64,000 nt of DNA from Streptomyces sp. Ag109_O5-1 (GCF_003814875.1 NZ_RKQF01000001.1:1054001-1118000); one strand, 5' to 3'. Shown: positions 1 to 11,363, numbered from the stretch's first letter. Notes: generated by a model not told the origin, from the sequence alone. Numbers and translations: made by a program.

Positions 1-133
1 ACTGGTGGCCGCGGGCGCCCCGGTGGCGGTGGCCACGGCCGTCGTCCTCGCGTACCGGATCATCACCGTGTGGGTGCCGTTGCTGCCGGGAGCGCTGACA
101 CTGGGGGCGCTGGTGCGGCTGAAGGTCATCTGA
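1..133 (+). CDS. C-terminal end of a flippase-like integral membrane protein (partial)
   Basis: The reading frame is open from the left edge to a TGA at 131-133 and encodes about 43 residues. It holds a hydrophobic helix followed by the segment AYRIITVWVPLLPG, typical of the end of the lysylphosphatidylglycerol synthetase transmembrane (UPF0104/YbhN-like) family, where the last helix precedes a short basic tail. The start lies outside the window, so domain content cannot be judged. The family assignment rests on this short tail only. Confidence 0.6.
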   Translation, partial: LVAAGAPVAVATAVVLAYRIITVWVPLLPGALTLGALVRLKVI

Positions 134-164
134 CGCGGGGTGGCCTTCCTACGGAAGGAAACTC

Positions 165-929
165 ATGCCGGTCCGTCTGGAACGCAAGGGTCATGTCACG
201 ACGGTCGTCCTCTCCCGGCCCGAGGTGCGCAACGCGGTGGACGGTCCGACGGCGGCCCGACTGGTCGCCGCCTTCCGGGAGTTCGAGGCGGACGACGAGG
301 CCCGGGTGGCGGTGCTGTGGGGCGAGGGCGGCACGTTCTGCGCGGGCGCGGACCTCAAGGCCATGGGCGGCGAGCACCGCAACCGGGTGGCGGAGGACGG
401 TGACGGCCCGATGGGTCCGACCCGGCTGCGGCTGTCCAAGCCGGTGATCGCCGCGATCGCCGGGCACGCCGTGGCGGGGGGCCTGGAGCTGGCCCTTTGG
501 TGCGATCTGCGGGTCGCCGAGGAGGACGCGGTGTTCGGCGTCTTCTGCCGCCGCTGGGGCGTACCGCTGATCGACGGCGGCACGGTACGGCTCCCCCGGC
601 TGATCGGCACCAGCCGGGCCATGGACATGATCCTCACCGGCCGCCCGGTCGCGGCCGCCGAGGCCTACGAGATGGGCCTGGCCAACCGGGTCGTCCCGGC
701 CGGCCGTTCCCGCGAGGCCGCGGAGGAACTGGCCGAGTCCGTCGCCGGCTTCCCACAGGCCTGTCTGCGCAGTGACCGGGCGTCGGTGCTGGACCAGGAG
801 GGGCTCGACGAGCCGGCGGCGATGGGCGCCGAGATCCGTCATGGCATGGGCGTGCTGGCGCAAGGCCTGGAAGGCGCGGCGCGATTCGCGGCGGGCGCGG
901 GGCGGCACGGCTCCTTCACGGGCGGCTGA
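165..929 (+). CDS. Enoyl-CoA hydratase/isomerase (crotonase) family protein
   Basis: A 254-residue crotonase-fold protein that would act on acyl-CoA thioesters in the cytoplasm. The first oxyanion-hole loop is seen at FCAGADLKAMGG (about residues 60-71) and the second at GHAVAGGLELAL (about 97-108). Length fits single-domain enoyl-CoA hydratases. The start is ATG 165 with a purine-rich ribosome site (GGAAGG) about six bases upstream. It follows the membrane gene by 31 bp and converges on the oxidoreductase gene, overlapping its 3' end by 14 bp. The substrate cannot be read from sequence; hydratase, isomerase and dehydratase members share these motifs. Confidence 0.85.
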   Translation: MPVRLERKGHVTTVVLSRPEVRNAVDGPTAARLVAAFREFEADDEARVAVLWGEGGTFCAGADLKAMGGEHRNRVAEDGDGPMGPTRLRLSKPVIAAIAGHAVAGGLELALWCDLRVAEEDAVFGVFCRRWGVPLIDGGTVRLPRLIGTSRAMDMILTGRPVAAAEAYEMGLANRVVPAGRSREAAEELAESVAGFPQACLRSDRASVLDQEGLDEPAAMGAEIRHGMGVLAQGLEGAARFAAGAGRHGSFTGG

Positions 930-1950
930 TCAGCCACTCCAGCACCGCCCGCCCGGCCCGGGCGCCCTCCCGGGTCGCTGTGCGGGTGTCCTGACCGGGC
1001 TGCCGCAGACCGCCGGCGGCGAAGACACCCGGGCGGTCGGTGTACGGCCCCCGGGTGAACGTGATCCGGGCCCGGCGGGCGAGTTCGTCCTCGGCGACGA
1101 AGTTCCCGGTGAAGACGACCGTGTCGCAGGCGAGCACCCCCGTACGCCCGTCCTCGTGCCGGATCCGGACGCCGGACAGCCGGCCGTGGCCGAGGATCTC
1201 GGTGACCGTCGTACGGGTGAGCAGCGGGATACGGGAACGGAGCCGGGCGTCCAGAGCTGCTCCGGCCGAGGCGGCGCGTGGCCGGTCGGTGACCATCGCG
1301 ACGACCTCGGCGCCCCCGGCCCGCGCGGTCGCGGCGGCCGCGTACGAGACGTCCTCGGCGCCGACCACCACCGCCCGGGTGCCGATCGGCTGCCGGTAGC
1401 GGTGCACCGCCTGCTGCAGCTCTCCGCCGGTGCGGACCCCGGCGGGCCGGGTGCCCGGGACCAGCCGTGCGGCGCGGGGGCGTTCGCGGGCGCCGGTGGC
1501 GAGCACCACCGCCCGCGCGGTGAGAGTCTCCGGGCCCCGCTCGCCGACGGTGGCGAGGGAGAGCGGGCCGGCCCAGTCCAGGACGGTGACCCCGGTACGG
1601 ACCACCGCTCCCGCGCGTCCGGCCGCCTCGACGAGCAGCCGGGCGTACGCGGGTCCGGTCAACGGCCGTGTCCAGGTGCCGAATCCGCGGTGGACGCAGT
1701 GCCGTGGCACTCCCCCGGCCTGCTGTTCCCGCTCCAGCACTTCCACCCGGCCGGCTCCGGCGGCGGCGAGCCGGGCGGCGGCCGCGAGCCCGGCGGGCCC
1801 GGCACCCACGACGAGGACGTCGACCTGGCGGTCGGCGGTAGCCGTGTCCTCCCGGCGGTCGACGCTCGGCACGTGGTCCCGGCCTTCGACGCTCGGCACG
1901 TGGTCTCCGCCTTCGGCGGTCATCGCGTGGTCCCGGCGGTCGGCGGTCAT
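916..1950 (-). CDS. FAD/NAD(P)-dependent oxidoreductase, third gene of glycerol operon
   Basis: A 344-residue flavoprotein with the dinucleotide-binding motif VVGAGPAGLAAAARLA near residue 47 and a second nucleotide-binding region (AVVVGAEDVSYAAAATA) near 193. It resembles the pyridine nucleotide-disulfide oxidoreductases found beside GlpA-type dehydrogenases, where they are thought to pass electrons from glycerol-3-phosphate to another carrier. The start at ATG 1950 overlaps the preceding stop (ATGA), which supports an unusual N-terminal extension of about 40 residues made of a degenerate nine-residue repeat (units like SVEGRDHVP). The extension precedes the FAD domain and has no evident function. 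No DUF1667-type third partner follows. Confidence 0.75.
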   Translation of the reverse strand: MTADRRDHAMTAEGGDHVPSVEGRDHVPSVDRREDTATADRQVDVLVVGAGPAGLAAAARLAAAGAGRVEVLEREQQAGGVPRHCVHRGFGTWTRPLTGPAYARLLVEAAGRAGAVVRTGVTVLDWAGPLSLATVGERGPETLTARAVVLATGARERPRAARLVPGTRPAGVRTGGELQQAVHRYRQPIGTRAVVVGAEDVSYAAAATARAGGAEVVAMVTDRPRAASAGAALDARLRSRIPLLTRTTVTEILGHGRLSGVRIRHEDGRTGVLACDTVVFTGNFVAEDELARRARITFTRGPYTDRPGVFAAGGLRQPGQDTRTATREGARAGRAVLEWLISRP

Positions 1951-1968
1951 CGTGTCGTCCCGGCCCTC
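1861..1968. repeat. 27-bp tandem minisatellite across a gene junction
   Basis: Four consecutive 27-bp units are visible (1861, 1888, 1915 and 1942), sharing the core CGTGGTCCCGGC with substitutions between units. The array encodes the repeated N-terminus of the oxidoreductase at 916-1950, and its last unit runs into the 3' end of the upstream dehydrogenase gene. The period is a multiple of three, so copy changes would keep the frame. Confidence 0.8.
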
Positions 1969-3332
1969 TCGAACAAGTCGCTTACGGCGGCCCCGCAGTG
2001 GAAGCCCTGGCAGCGTCCCGCCCCGGCCCTGGTGCGGCGGCGCAGACCCGCCGGGCTGTGCGGCGGGATCGTCCCGGCCAGGGCGGCCCGGATCTCGCCG
2101 AGGGTCACGCGCTCGCAGTGGCAGACGATGACGTCACCGCCTTGCCGGTAGGGCCGGGGGAAGGCCTCGCCGAGGTTCGGCATGGTGACCGGTTCCAGAT
2201 CGACGGGGTCCTTCAGGCCCAGCCCCGAGTCCCGCAGCAGACCGGTGACATGGGCGGCGATGGCAAGCGAGGCGGTGAGGCCCGTGGAGCGGATGCCGCC
2301 GACGGTGACGTATCCCTGGCCGGGGTGGGCGGAGATGCGGTAGTCGTCGTGCTCGGTGGCCGCGCGCAGCCCGGCGTAGACGGCGGTGACCTCCTCGTCG
2401 ACGAGGCCGGGCAGGATGCGGCGGCCCTGCGCGCGCAGCGCCGCCAGTCCCTCGGCGGTCGACTGGGTGGCGGTCCTGTCGTCCAGGTCCTCGGCGGTGG
2501 GGCCCAGCAGGACGTTGCCGTAGACCGTGGGGGCGACCAGGACGCCCTTGCCGAGGGCGGTGGGCACCGGAAGGAGGATGTGCCGGACCAGGTCGCGGGC
2601 GAGCTTGTCGTAGACGATCAGCTGGCCCCGGCGCGGGGTGACGGTGAAGGCGCGGTGGCCCAGGAGCCGGTCGAGGGTGTCGGCGTGCAGGCCGGCCGCG
2701 TTGACCAGGTGGCGGGTGTGCAGCGGGCCGCGTGTGGTGGTCAGGGTGTGCACGCCCTCGCGTCGACTCGCCTGCTCCACCCGGGAGTTGAGGTGGAGGT
2801 CGACGCCGCCCCGGACCGCCTGGGTGGCGTAGGCGAGGGTGGTGCTCCAGGGGCAGACGATGCTCTCGCCGGGGACGTGCAGGGCACCGAGCGCGCCCGG
2901 GCCGAGGCGGGGTTCGCGGGCGTACAGCTCGCTCGCGTCCAACTGGCGGGTGTCGCGGCGGCCGTTGCGTACGGCCTTCGCCGTCAGCTGTGGCAGCGCG
3001 GCCAGTTGTTCCGCGTCCCAGGCGACCAGCAGGGCGCCGACCGGCTCGACCGGGATGCCGGACGCGGCCGCGTAGGCGGTGAGAAGCCGGGAGCCCTCGC
3101 GGACCAGGCGGGCCTCCAGGGTGCCGGGGTGGGCGTCGAAACCGGTGTGCAGGATGGCGGTGTTGGCCTTGGAGGTGCCCTGGCCGACGTCGTCCTGGGC
3201 CTCCAGCAGGGCGACCTCGAGGTGCGGGTGGCGGGCGAGTTCGCGGGCGATCGCGCTGCCGACCACTCCGGCGCCGACGACCGTCACGTCGTACGGGCCG
3301 GAGGGCAGCGGCCCTTCGGTGGTGACCGTCAT
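1947..3332 (-). CDS. glpA: Glycerol-3-phosphate dehydrogenase-like FAD protein with BFD [2Fe-2S] domain
   Basis: A 461-residue protein. The FAD-binding DAO domain begins with VVGAGVVGSAIARELA near residue 18 and carries NAAGLHADTLD in mid-protein. The C-terminal part from about residue 385 has a BFD-like [2Fe-2S] pattern, CHCERVTLGEI and then GRCQGFHCG, giving four Cys. This matches anaerobic GlpA-type and related LhgO-like enzymes that oxidise glycerol-3-phosphate to dihydroxyacetone phosphate. The start ATG 3332 overlaps the stop of the kinase gene (ATGA), so the two are probably translationally coupled. L-2-hydroxyglutarate oxidase activity is a less likely alternative given the kinase neighbour. 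Confidence 0.8.
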   Translation of the reverse strand: MTVTTEGPLPSGPYDVTVVGAGVVGSAIARELARHPHLEVALLEAQDDVGQGTSKANTAILHTGFDAHPGTLEARLVREGSRLLTAYAAASGIPVEPVGALLVAWDAEQLAALPQLTAKAVRNGRRDTRQLDASELYAREPRLGPGALGALHVPGESIVCPWSTTLAYATQAVRGGVDLHLNSRVEQASRREGVHTLTTTRGPLHTRHLVNAAGLHADTLDRLLGHRAFTVTPRRGQLIVYDKLARDLVRHILLPVPTALGKGVLVAPTVYGNVLLGPTAEDLDDRTATQSTAEGLAALRAQGRRILPGLVDEEVTAVYAGLRAATEHDDYRISAHPGQGYVTVGGIRSTGLTASLAIAAHVTGLLRDSGLGLKDPVDLEPVTMPNLGEAFPRPYRQGGDVIVCHCERVTLGEIRAALAGTIPPHSPAGLRRRTRAGAGRCQGFHCGAAVSDLFERAGTTR

Positions 3333-4756
3333 GCCGGCGCTCCTTCGAGGAGCCTGCCGACGGCCGCGCGGAAGGTGCCGAGGCGGTCGGCGGCCTCGGT
3401 GGCGGAGATCCGGGGTTCGTAGACGGCGGCCGGTCTGCCGTCCGGCAGGAAGTCGACGGGGTCGGCGCCGAGGTGGGCGAGGGCGCCGACGCCGAGGGCG
3501 GTGGCGTCCGGCAGGGTGGACACCTCGACGGGGCGTTGCAGCAGGTCGGCCTGGGTCTGCATGAGGAGGGACGAGCGGGTCAGGCCGCCGTCGACGCGCA
3601 GGACGGTGAGCGGGGCGCCCAGGTCGGTGCCGGCGGCTTCGGCGAGCTCCACCACCTGGGCGGCCAGGCCCTCGCAGAGGGCGCGCACCAGATGCCCGGG
3701 GCCGGTGTCGAGGCCGAGGCCGGTGAGCGAGCCGCGCAGGTCGCCGCGCCACCAGGGGGCGGCGAGCCCGGCCAGCGCGGGGACGAAGGTGACCCCGCCC
3801 GCGTCGGGGACGGTGCCGCCCACCCGGTCGAGGTCACCGGGCCCGGAGATGACACCGATGCCGGTGAGCCAGCGGACGGCGGAGGCGGCCGTGTACACCT
3901 GGCCGTCCAGGCAGTAGTCGGTCGTCCCGGCGAGGCGCCAGGCGACACAGCTGACCAGGCCGGAGGTGCCGTGCCGGGGGGTGTCGCCGGTGTGCGCGAG
4001 CAGGAACGCCCCGGTGCCGTAGGTGCACTTGGCGCCGCCCGGAGCGGTGATGCGCTGGGCGAGGAGGGCGGCCTGCTGGTCCACGGCGAGGCCGGTGAGC
4101 GGGATCTCGTCCCCGAACTCCTTCGTCGTCCCCACGAGTTGGGCGTTGTCGACGATCTCGGGAAGGTCTTCGGCGGAGAGTCCGTAGAGGTCGAGGGCCC
4201 GGGGAGACCACTGGACCCGGTCCAGGTCGAGGAGTTGGGTACGGCCGGCGGTGGCGGCGTCGGTGACGTAAGCGCCGGTGAGCCGGTGGACCAGCCAGGC
4301 GTCGGTGGTGGTGACCACTCCCCGGGTGGTGAGGTGGCGGCGGATCCAGGCCATCTTGGGTGCGGCGAAGTAGGGGTCGAGCGGGAGGCCGGTGAGGGCA
4401 CGTAACTCGTCGGAATGCTCGGCGAGTTCGGCGCAGACGCTCTCGGCGCGGCGGTCCTGCCAGACGATCGCGTCGGTGAGCGGGCGCCCGGTACCGGGGT
4501 CCCAGGCGAGCACGGTCTCGCCCTGGTTGGCGAGGCCCAGTGCGGTCACGCGTTCACCTGCCTCGGCGAGGGCGCGGCGGCCGGCGACGAGCACCGAGTC
4601 GTACAGCTCCCCGGGGTCCGCCTCCACCAGGCCGCCGGGGAGGTTCCGGGGCCGTACGGCGGCGAATCCGGTGCCGATGACGCCCCGTTCGGGGCAGATC
4701 ACCAGGGCCTTGGTACCGGACGTGCCCTGGTCGACGGCGAGCACCGGACCTGTCAT
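3329..4756 (-). CDS. glpK: FGGY-family kinase, probably glycerol kinase
   Basis: A 475-residue sugar/polyol kinase. The N-terminal FGGY domain opens with the phosphate-binding motif DQGTSGTKALV (about residues 8-18), and the C-terminal domain contains RVDGGLTRSSLLMQ (about 385). I chose ATG 4756 because GGGGAGG lies five bases upstream; an upstream ATG at 4777 has no such site. It heads a three-gene operon with the GlpA-like dehydrogenase and FAD oxidoreductase, which points to glycerol phosphorylation in the cytoplasm. No GlpF facilitator is present here, so uptake must be encoded elsewhere. Other FGGY substrates are possible. Confidence 0.8.
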   Translation of the reverse strand: MTGPVLAVDQGTSGTKALVICPERGVIGTGFAAVRPRNLPGGLVEADPGELYDSVLVAGRRALAEAGERVTALGLANQGETVLAWDPGTGRPLTDAIVWQDRRAESVCAELAEHSDELRALTGLPLDPYFAAPKMAWIRRHLTTRGVVTTTDAWLVHRLTGAYVTDAATAGRTQLLDLDRVQWSPRALDLYGLSAEDLPEIVDNAQLVGTTKEFGDEIPLTGLAVDQQAALLAQRITAPGGAKCTYGTGAFLLAHTGDTPRHGTSGLVSCVAWRLAGTTDYCLDGQVYTAASAVRWLTGIGVISGPGDLDRVGGTVPDAGGVTFVPALAGLAAPWWRGDLRGSLTGLGLDTGPGHLVRALCEGLAAQVVELAEAAGTDLGAPLTVLRVDGGLTRSSLLMQTQADLLQRPVEVSTLPDATALGVGALAHLGADPVDFLPDGRPAAVYEPRISATEAADRLGTFRAAVGRLLEGAPA

Positions 4757-4841
4757 CGAGCCTCCCCTGGCGATCACTCGCGACAGCCTGCCGCCGGGCG
4801 GCAGGCTGCGTCAACCGGGCGCGATTCCAGGGGAGTTCGAG

Positions 4842-5449
4842 TCAGATACGGACCACCTCCTGGCCCTGCTCCGTCGCCGGTCCGGTCCGGGCCCCGGCCG
4901 CGTCCCGCCGGTCGAGCCAGGAGAGCACGGGAGCGGTCATCACCGTGGTCACCAGGGCCACGAGCACCAGGGCGGAGAACAGGGCGTCGCTGACGATGCC
5001 GGCGGCCAGGCCGACGTTCAGAGCGATGAGCTGCATGAGTCCGCGGGCGTTCATCAGCGCGCCGACGCGGACCGCCACCGACGGCGGTTCGCCCTTCAGG
5101 CGGGCCGCCGCCCAGCAGCCGCCGAACTTGCCGGCCACGGCCAGCACCACGGCCGCCACGCCGAACGCCGGCACGGCGCGGTCGGCGAACACGTCGAAGC
5201 GGGTGTTGAGGCCGGAGTAGGTGAAGAACATCGGGACGAAGACCACCTGGGTCACCGACTGGGTCGTCCGCACCAGGCGTTCGGCCACCTCGCCCCGGGG
5301 CATGGCCATGCCCACGCAGAACGCCCCGGACACCGCGTACAGGTCGATGGTGTCGGTGAACCAGGCGGCGCAGAACAGCACCACGACGGTGCCGAGGAGC
5401 CGGGTACCGTAGTCGTAGCCGTAGGCCCGGCCGGAACGATGCGCCGGCC
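4842..5449 (-). pseudogene. C-terminal remnant of a CPA2-type cation:proton antiporter
   Basis: About 200 residues of a polytopic membrane protein remain, including TDTIDLYAVSGAFCVGMAMP and the helix VVFVPMFFTYSG, as in the second half of KefB/NhaA-like CPA2 antiporters, followed by NARGLMQLIALNVGL. Full members have twelve or more helices and about 400 residues, so the N-terminal half is missing. The fragment is joined, in another reading frame, directly to the P450 remnant upstream. A GTG at 5384 could start translation of 180 residues, but function is unlikely. Confidence 0.7.
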
Positions 5450-6112
5450 ACGCGCGGGACCAGCAGGCAGGGGCCGCGGCTGGGCAGCGAGCGGGTGTGC
5501 TCGGCGGACGACTCCAGCCGGAACCGCCGCAGCACCTCCTCGGCCGCGACCCGCATGGTCAGTACGGCGAAACCGCGGGCCGGGCAGGGCCGGTCGGCGG
5601 TGACGCCGAACGGGATGGAGGCGGTGGGCCGGGTGTCCTTCGACAGCCGGCGGTCGAGGTCGAAGCGTCCGGCCTCGGTGGTGCCCGAGCCCTGGTACTC
5701 GGGGTAGTTGAAGAGCAGGACCGAGCCCGTGGGGATGGCGGGACGGCCGTCGCGCGGAATCTCGTCCGTGGTGATCCGGTGCGCGACGCCGAACAGCGGG
5801 AAGTGCTGGAGGGTCTCGTCGATGACGTGGTCGAGGTAGTCGGGGCCTTCCTTCGACCTCAGTCGTTCCTGCACCTGCGGGTGGGTGGCGAGGGCGAGCA
5901 GCAGGTGGGCCATGGCCTCGGACATCTGCACCACGGCCGTGTTGAAGAAGGTGCCCTGAAGGTAGTACGCCCGCTCCCGCTCGGTGAGCAGCGCGGGCAG
6001 CGGCACCGGCGGCGGGTCGTGGGCGAGGCGCTCGCGCAGGTAGGACGTGAGCCGGGCGCGACGGTCCAGGTGGCGCAGCCGGGTGCACTTCAGGGCGTAG
6101 ACGGCAAGTTGA
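5450..6112 (-). pseudogene. Remnant of a cytochrome P450 (N-terminus missing)
   Basis: The reading frame from about 6112 to 5450 encodes the C-terminal half of a P450: an I-helix-like segment FFNTAVVQMSEAMAHLLLAL, a K-helix region DETLQHFPLFG in which the usual ExxR arginine appears as Gln, and a haem-ligand loop PFGVTADRPCPARGF with its Cys. The first 200 or so residues of a normal P450 are absent, no convincing start lies upstream, and the 3' end runs out of frame into antiporter sequence. It therefore looks like a deletion fusion between two former neighbours. Confidence 0.7.
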
Positions 6113-6206
6113 CAGGTCGGGCACAGTCCGGGCGGTCCGGCGCCCGGTACGAACCTCCGTGCGGATACGGCAGGATGAGCGGTTGCACAATCGAATGGAG
6201 GTAACG

Positions 6207-7298
6207 GTGAACCGAGGTCTCACCGTCGATGACCTGGTCCTGGCCGGAATCGCGCTGGCGGCGGGTCTGTTGCTGGCCTTTCTGTCGCGCGGGATGCTGC
6301 GCTGGCTGGCCAAGCACGCGAAGCGGACCCGTTGGAGCGGTGACGACGTCATCGTGGACGCGCTGCGCACGGTGGTCCCCTGGGCGGCGATCACGGCCGG
6401 CGCGGCCGCGGCCGCGGCTGTGCTGCCGCTGACCAAGACGGTCCAGCACCACACCAACCAGTGTCTCCAGGTGGTGCTGATCTTCGCGGTGACGGTGTCG
6501 GCGGCGCGGGTGATCGCGGGCCTGGTGCAGTCGGTCACCCAGTCCCGCTCCGGGGTCGCCGGTTCGGCCACGATCTTCGTGAACATCACCCGGGTGCTGG
6601 TCATGGCGATCGGTTTCCTGGTGGTGCTGCAGACGCTGGGCATCTCCATAGCGCCCATGCTCACCGCCCTGGGCGTGGGCGGTCTGGCGGTCGCGCTCGC
6701 CCTCCAGGACACCCTGGCGAACCTCTTCGCGGGCATCCACATCCTCGCGTCCAAGACCGTCCAGCCGGGTGACTACATCCAGCTGAGCAGCGGTGAGGAG
6801 GGCTATGTGGTGGACATCAACTGGCGCCAGACGACGGTCCGCCAGCTCTCCAACAACCTGGTGGTCATCCCCAACGGCCAGCTGGCGAAGACGAACATGA
6901 CCAACTACACGCGTCCGGAGCAGCAGCTGACGGTCCTGGTGCAGGTGGGTGTCAGTTACGACAGCGACCTGGACCACGTCGAGCGGGTCACGACCGAGGT
7001 CATCGCCGAGACGATGAAGGAGATCACCGGCGCGGTCCCGGACCACGATCCGGCCATCCGCTTCCACACCTTCGGCGACTCCCGGATCGGCTTCACGGTG
7101 ATCCTGGGCGTCGGCGAGTTCAGCGACCAGTTCCGGATCAAGCACGAGTTCATCAAGCGCCTGCACCGCCGCTACCGCGACGAGGGCATCCGCATCCCGG
7201 CGCCGGCCCGTACGGTGGCGCTCCAGCAGGGAGCCGTGGTGATTCCGCAGCAGCGTGTGGCGGACGACGTGCCGTCCGGCCTGCCGCACACCGACTAG
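6207..7298 (+). CDS. mscS: MscS-family mechanosensitive channel
   Basis: A 363-residue membrane protein with three to four N-terminal hydrophobic helices and the pore-lining, Gly/Ala-rich TM3 stretch APMLTALGVGGLAVALALQD (about residues 150-169), followed by the soluble beta domain (KTVQPGDYIQL, then VVDINWRQTTVRQLSNNLVV). This is the small-conductance mechanosensitive channel architecture, releasing solutes upon hypo-osmotic shock. I prefer GTG 6207 because GGAGGT sits four bases before it; ATG 6195 lies inside that site and is the alternative. The gene is divergent from the P450 remnant and ends 16 bp from the convergent peptidase gene. Confidence 0.88.
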   Translation: MNRGLTVDDLVLAGIALAAGLLLAFLSRGMLRWLAKHAKRTRWSGDDVIVDALRTVVPWAAITAGAAAAAAVLPLTKTVQHHTNQCLQVVLIFAVTVSAARVIAGLVQSVTQSRSGVAGSATIFVNITRVLVMAIGFLVVLQTLGISIAPMLTALGVGGLAVALALQDTLANLFAGIHILASKTVQPGDYIQLSSGEEGYVVDINWRQTTVRQLSNNLVVIPNGQLAKTNMTNYTRPEQQLTVLVQVGVSYDSDLDHVERVTTEVIAETMKEITGAVPDHDPAIRFHTFGDSRIGFTVILGVGEFSDQFRIKHEFIKRLHRRYRDEGIRIPAPARTVALQQGAVVIPQQRVADDVPSGLPHTD

Positions 7299-7314
7299 TC
7301 CCCTGCCGAATCGC

Positions 7315-8898
7315 CTACAGCGTGGCCGAGTTGTCGTGGTGGTGGCCGCCTCGCAGGCTGTGCGGGGTGGCCAGGCTCTGGGTCACGGGGGTGACCGTCC
7401 AGTCCGGGTGGCCCGGCATCCGCGGGGTCGTCGTGCCGTAGAGCCAGTCACGGAGGAAGCCCGACCGGTCCTGGCCGGTGACCTCCGTGGCCACCGCGAT
7501 GTAGTCGGCCGTCGAGGCCGAGCGGTACCGGAAGCGCTCCAGGAAGGTGCGCTCGACCGCGTGGAAGGCGTCCTCGCCGACCAGCTCGCGGAAGGCGTAC
7601 AGGACCAGGACGCCGCCGAGGTAGCGCTGGCTGTCGAAGAGGTCGACCTCGTTCGGGGCGGCCACCGGGCCCGAGTCGTGGCGCCACTGGTCGCCGCGGG
7701 CGTAGGTGTCCTTCATCCGGGCCTCCATGGTGGTGAGGCCCAGGGAGTCCGGCCAGCCGCGCTCGTAGCGGTAGAGCAGCCCGTAGAAGTCGGCGTGGCC
7801 CTCGTTCAGCCAGAGGTCGGCCCAGGTGGCGGGGCTGACCATGTTGCCGAAGTACGAGTGGACCAGCTCGTGCATCATGTGCGAGCCGATCTTGGGCTCT
7901 GCCTGGAGCAGGAAGTTCGGCTTGTAGAGGGTGAGGGTCTGGGTCTCCAGGCCGGTGAAGTCGAAGGCGTTCGGGTCGTCGGAGTTGCAGGGCAGCAGGC
8001 CGTACGTCTCGAACGGGAAGGCCATGCCGAGCCGGTCCCCCAGCCAGCTCACCTGGCCCGCGGTGAGGGCGAGCGCCGGTTCCAGGGCGGCGGCCCGGGC
8101 CGTGGGGACGACGTCCCGCAGCGGCAGGCCGTGCGGACCCTGCCGGTCCTTGACCACGTAGTCGCCGACGGTGATCTGGACGAGTTCCGTGGCGATCGGC
8201 GAGCGGGAGCGGTACGAGTACGCCGTCCGGCCGTCGGAGAGGGTCTCGGTGCAGGTCAGCAGCCCGTTCGCGACGCCCCGCACACCGCTCGGGACGGTGA
8301 TGCGGACAGTGAGGTCCGCCTTGTCCGAGGGGTGGTCGTTGCACGGGAAGACGGTGTGCGCGGAGTTCGGCTGCGGGCAGATCGCGAAGCCGTCCGGGGT
8401 GGGCACCCAGGCGGTGTGCGCAAGGGTGCGGCGCGGGTCGGCGCCGTACGCCACGCACACGGTGATGTCGTCGTCCGCCCGCAGGGGGCGGGCGGGCGTG
8501 ATCCGCAGCTTCTCGTCCGCCTGCTCGTAGGCGGCGTCGCAGCCGTCGACACGCACGGCGGATATATCCAGTCCGAGGGCGTCCAGGGAGAGCCGGGACA
8601 GGTCCTGGGTGGTGCGGATGCGCAGGGTCGCGGTGGCGTCGACCAGGCGGGTCGTGCCGTCGTAGGCGAGATCGAGGTCGTAGGCGAGGACCCGGTAGCC
8701 GTCGTTGCCGAGGGCCGGGTAGACGGGGTCGCCGAGGGTCTCCGGGCCCGGGGCCGGTGTGTCGCCCCCGGCCCTCGCGTCGCCGCTTTTCTCCCCCGCG
8801 GAGAAGGGACGCGCAAGGGCCGGGGCCCCCGTGGCCAGGACGGTCGCCGTGCCGAGCAGGGCGGCCGCCGGGGCCGTCACTCTGGTGCGATATCTCAT
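7315..8898 (-). CDS. Secreted M1-family zinc metallopeptidase (aminopeptidase-like)
   Basis: A 527-residue protein with a signal peptide at residues 1-30 (basic RYRTR start, hydrophobic core, ALA cleavage-type end), so it is exported. The gluzincin site HELVHSYFGN is followed 18 residues later by NEGHADF, the M1 zinc ligands. An N-terminal beta-rich domain precedes the catalytic domain, as in leukotriene A4 hydrolase/aminopeptidase N relatives, but the protein is shorter than full aminopeptidase N (about 850 residues) and lacks the C-terminal helical domain. The start at ATG 8898 places the signal peptide at the very N-terminus; an upstream ATG at 8931 would add a charged extension. Confidence 0.87.
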   Translation of the reverse strand: MRYRTRVTAPAAALLGTATVLATGAPALARPFSAGEKSGDARAGGDTPAPGPETLGDPVYPALGNDGYRVLAYDLDLAYDGTTRLVDATATLRIRTTQDLSRLSLDALGLDISAVRVDGCDAAYEQADEKLRITPARPLRADDDITVCVAYGADPRRTLAHTAWVPTPDGFAICPQPNSAHTVFPCNDHPSDKADLTVRITVPSGVRGVANGLLTCTETLSDGRTAYSYRSRSPIATELVQITVGDYVVKDRQGPHGLPLRDVVPTARAAALEPALALTAGQVSWLGDRLGMAFPFETYGLLPCNSDDPNAFDFTGLETQTLTLYKPNFLLQAEPKIGSHMMHELVHSYFGNMVSPATWADLWLNEGHADFYGLLYRYERGWPDSLGLTTMEARMKDTYARGDQWRHDSGPVAAPNEVDLFDSQRYLGGVLVLYAFRELVGEDAFHAVERTFLERFRYRSASTADYIAVATEVTGQDRSGFLRDWLYGTTTPRMPGHPDWTVTPVTQSLATPHSLRGGHHHDNSATL

Positions 8899-8967
8899 GG
8901 TCCGCTTTCGCTCGGGCGGCCGGGTGGTCACTCCGGCCGCCGGTCGATGGTCGCTCGCTTGTCATGA

Positions 8968-11331
<2,364 letters not shown>

Positions 11332-11363
11332 CGCCTCAGGGCTCCCTGGGCCCCTCTTGAAGT

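Noticed and set aside
1861..1968. 27-bp repeats as a CRISPR array
   Set aside because: Units are directly adjacent with no spacers and lie within coding sequence; no cas genes are present. The same applies to 36211-36318.
6159..6206. N-terminal extension of the MscS channel from GTG 6159 or ATG 6195
   Set aside because: GTG 6207 is preceded by a well-spaced GGAGGT; starting upstream would place this site within the coding sequence and add hydrophilic residues before the first helix.
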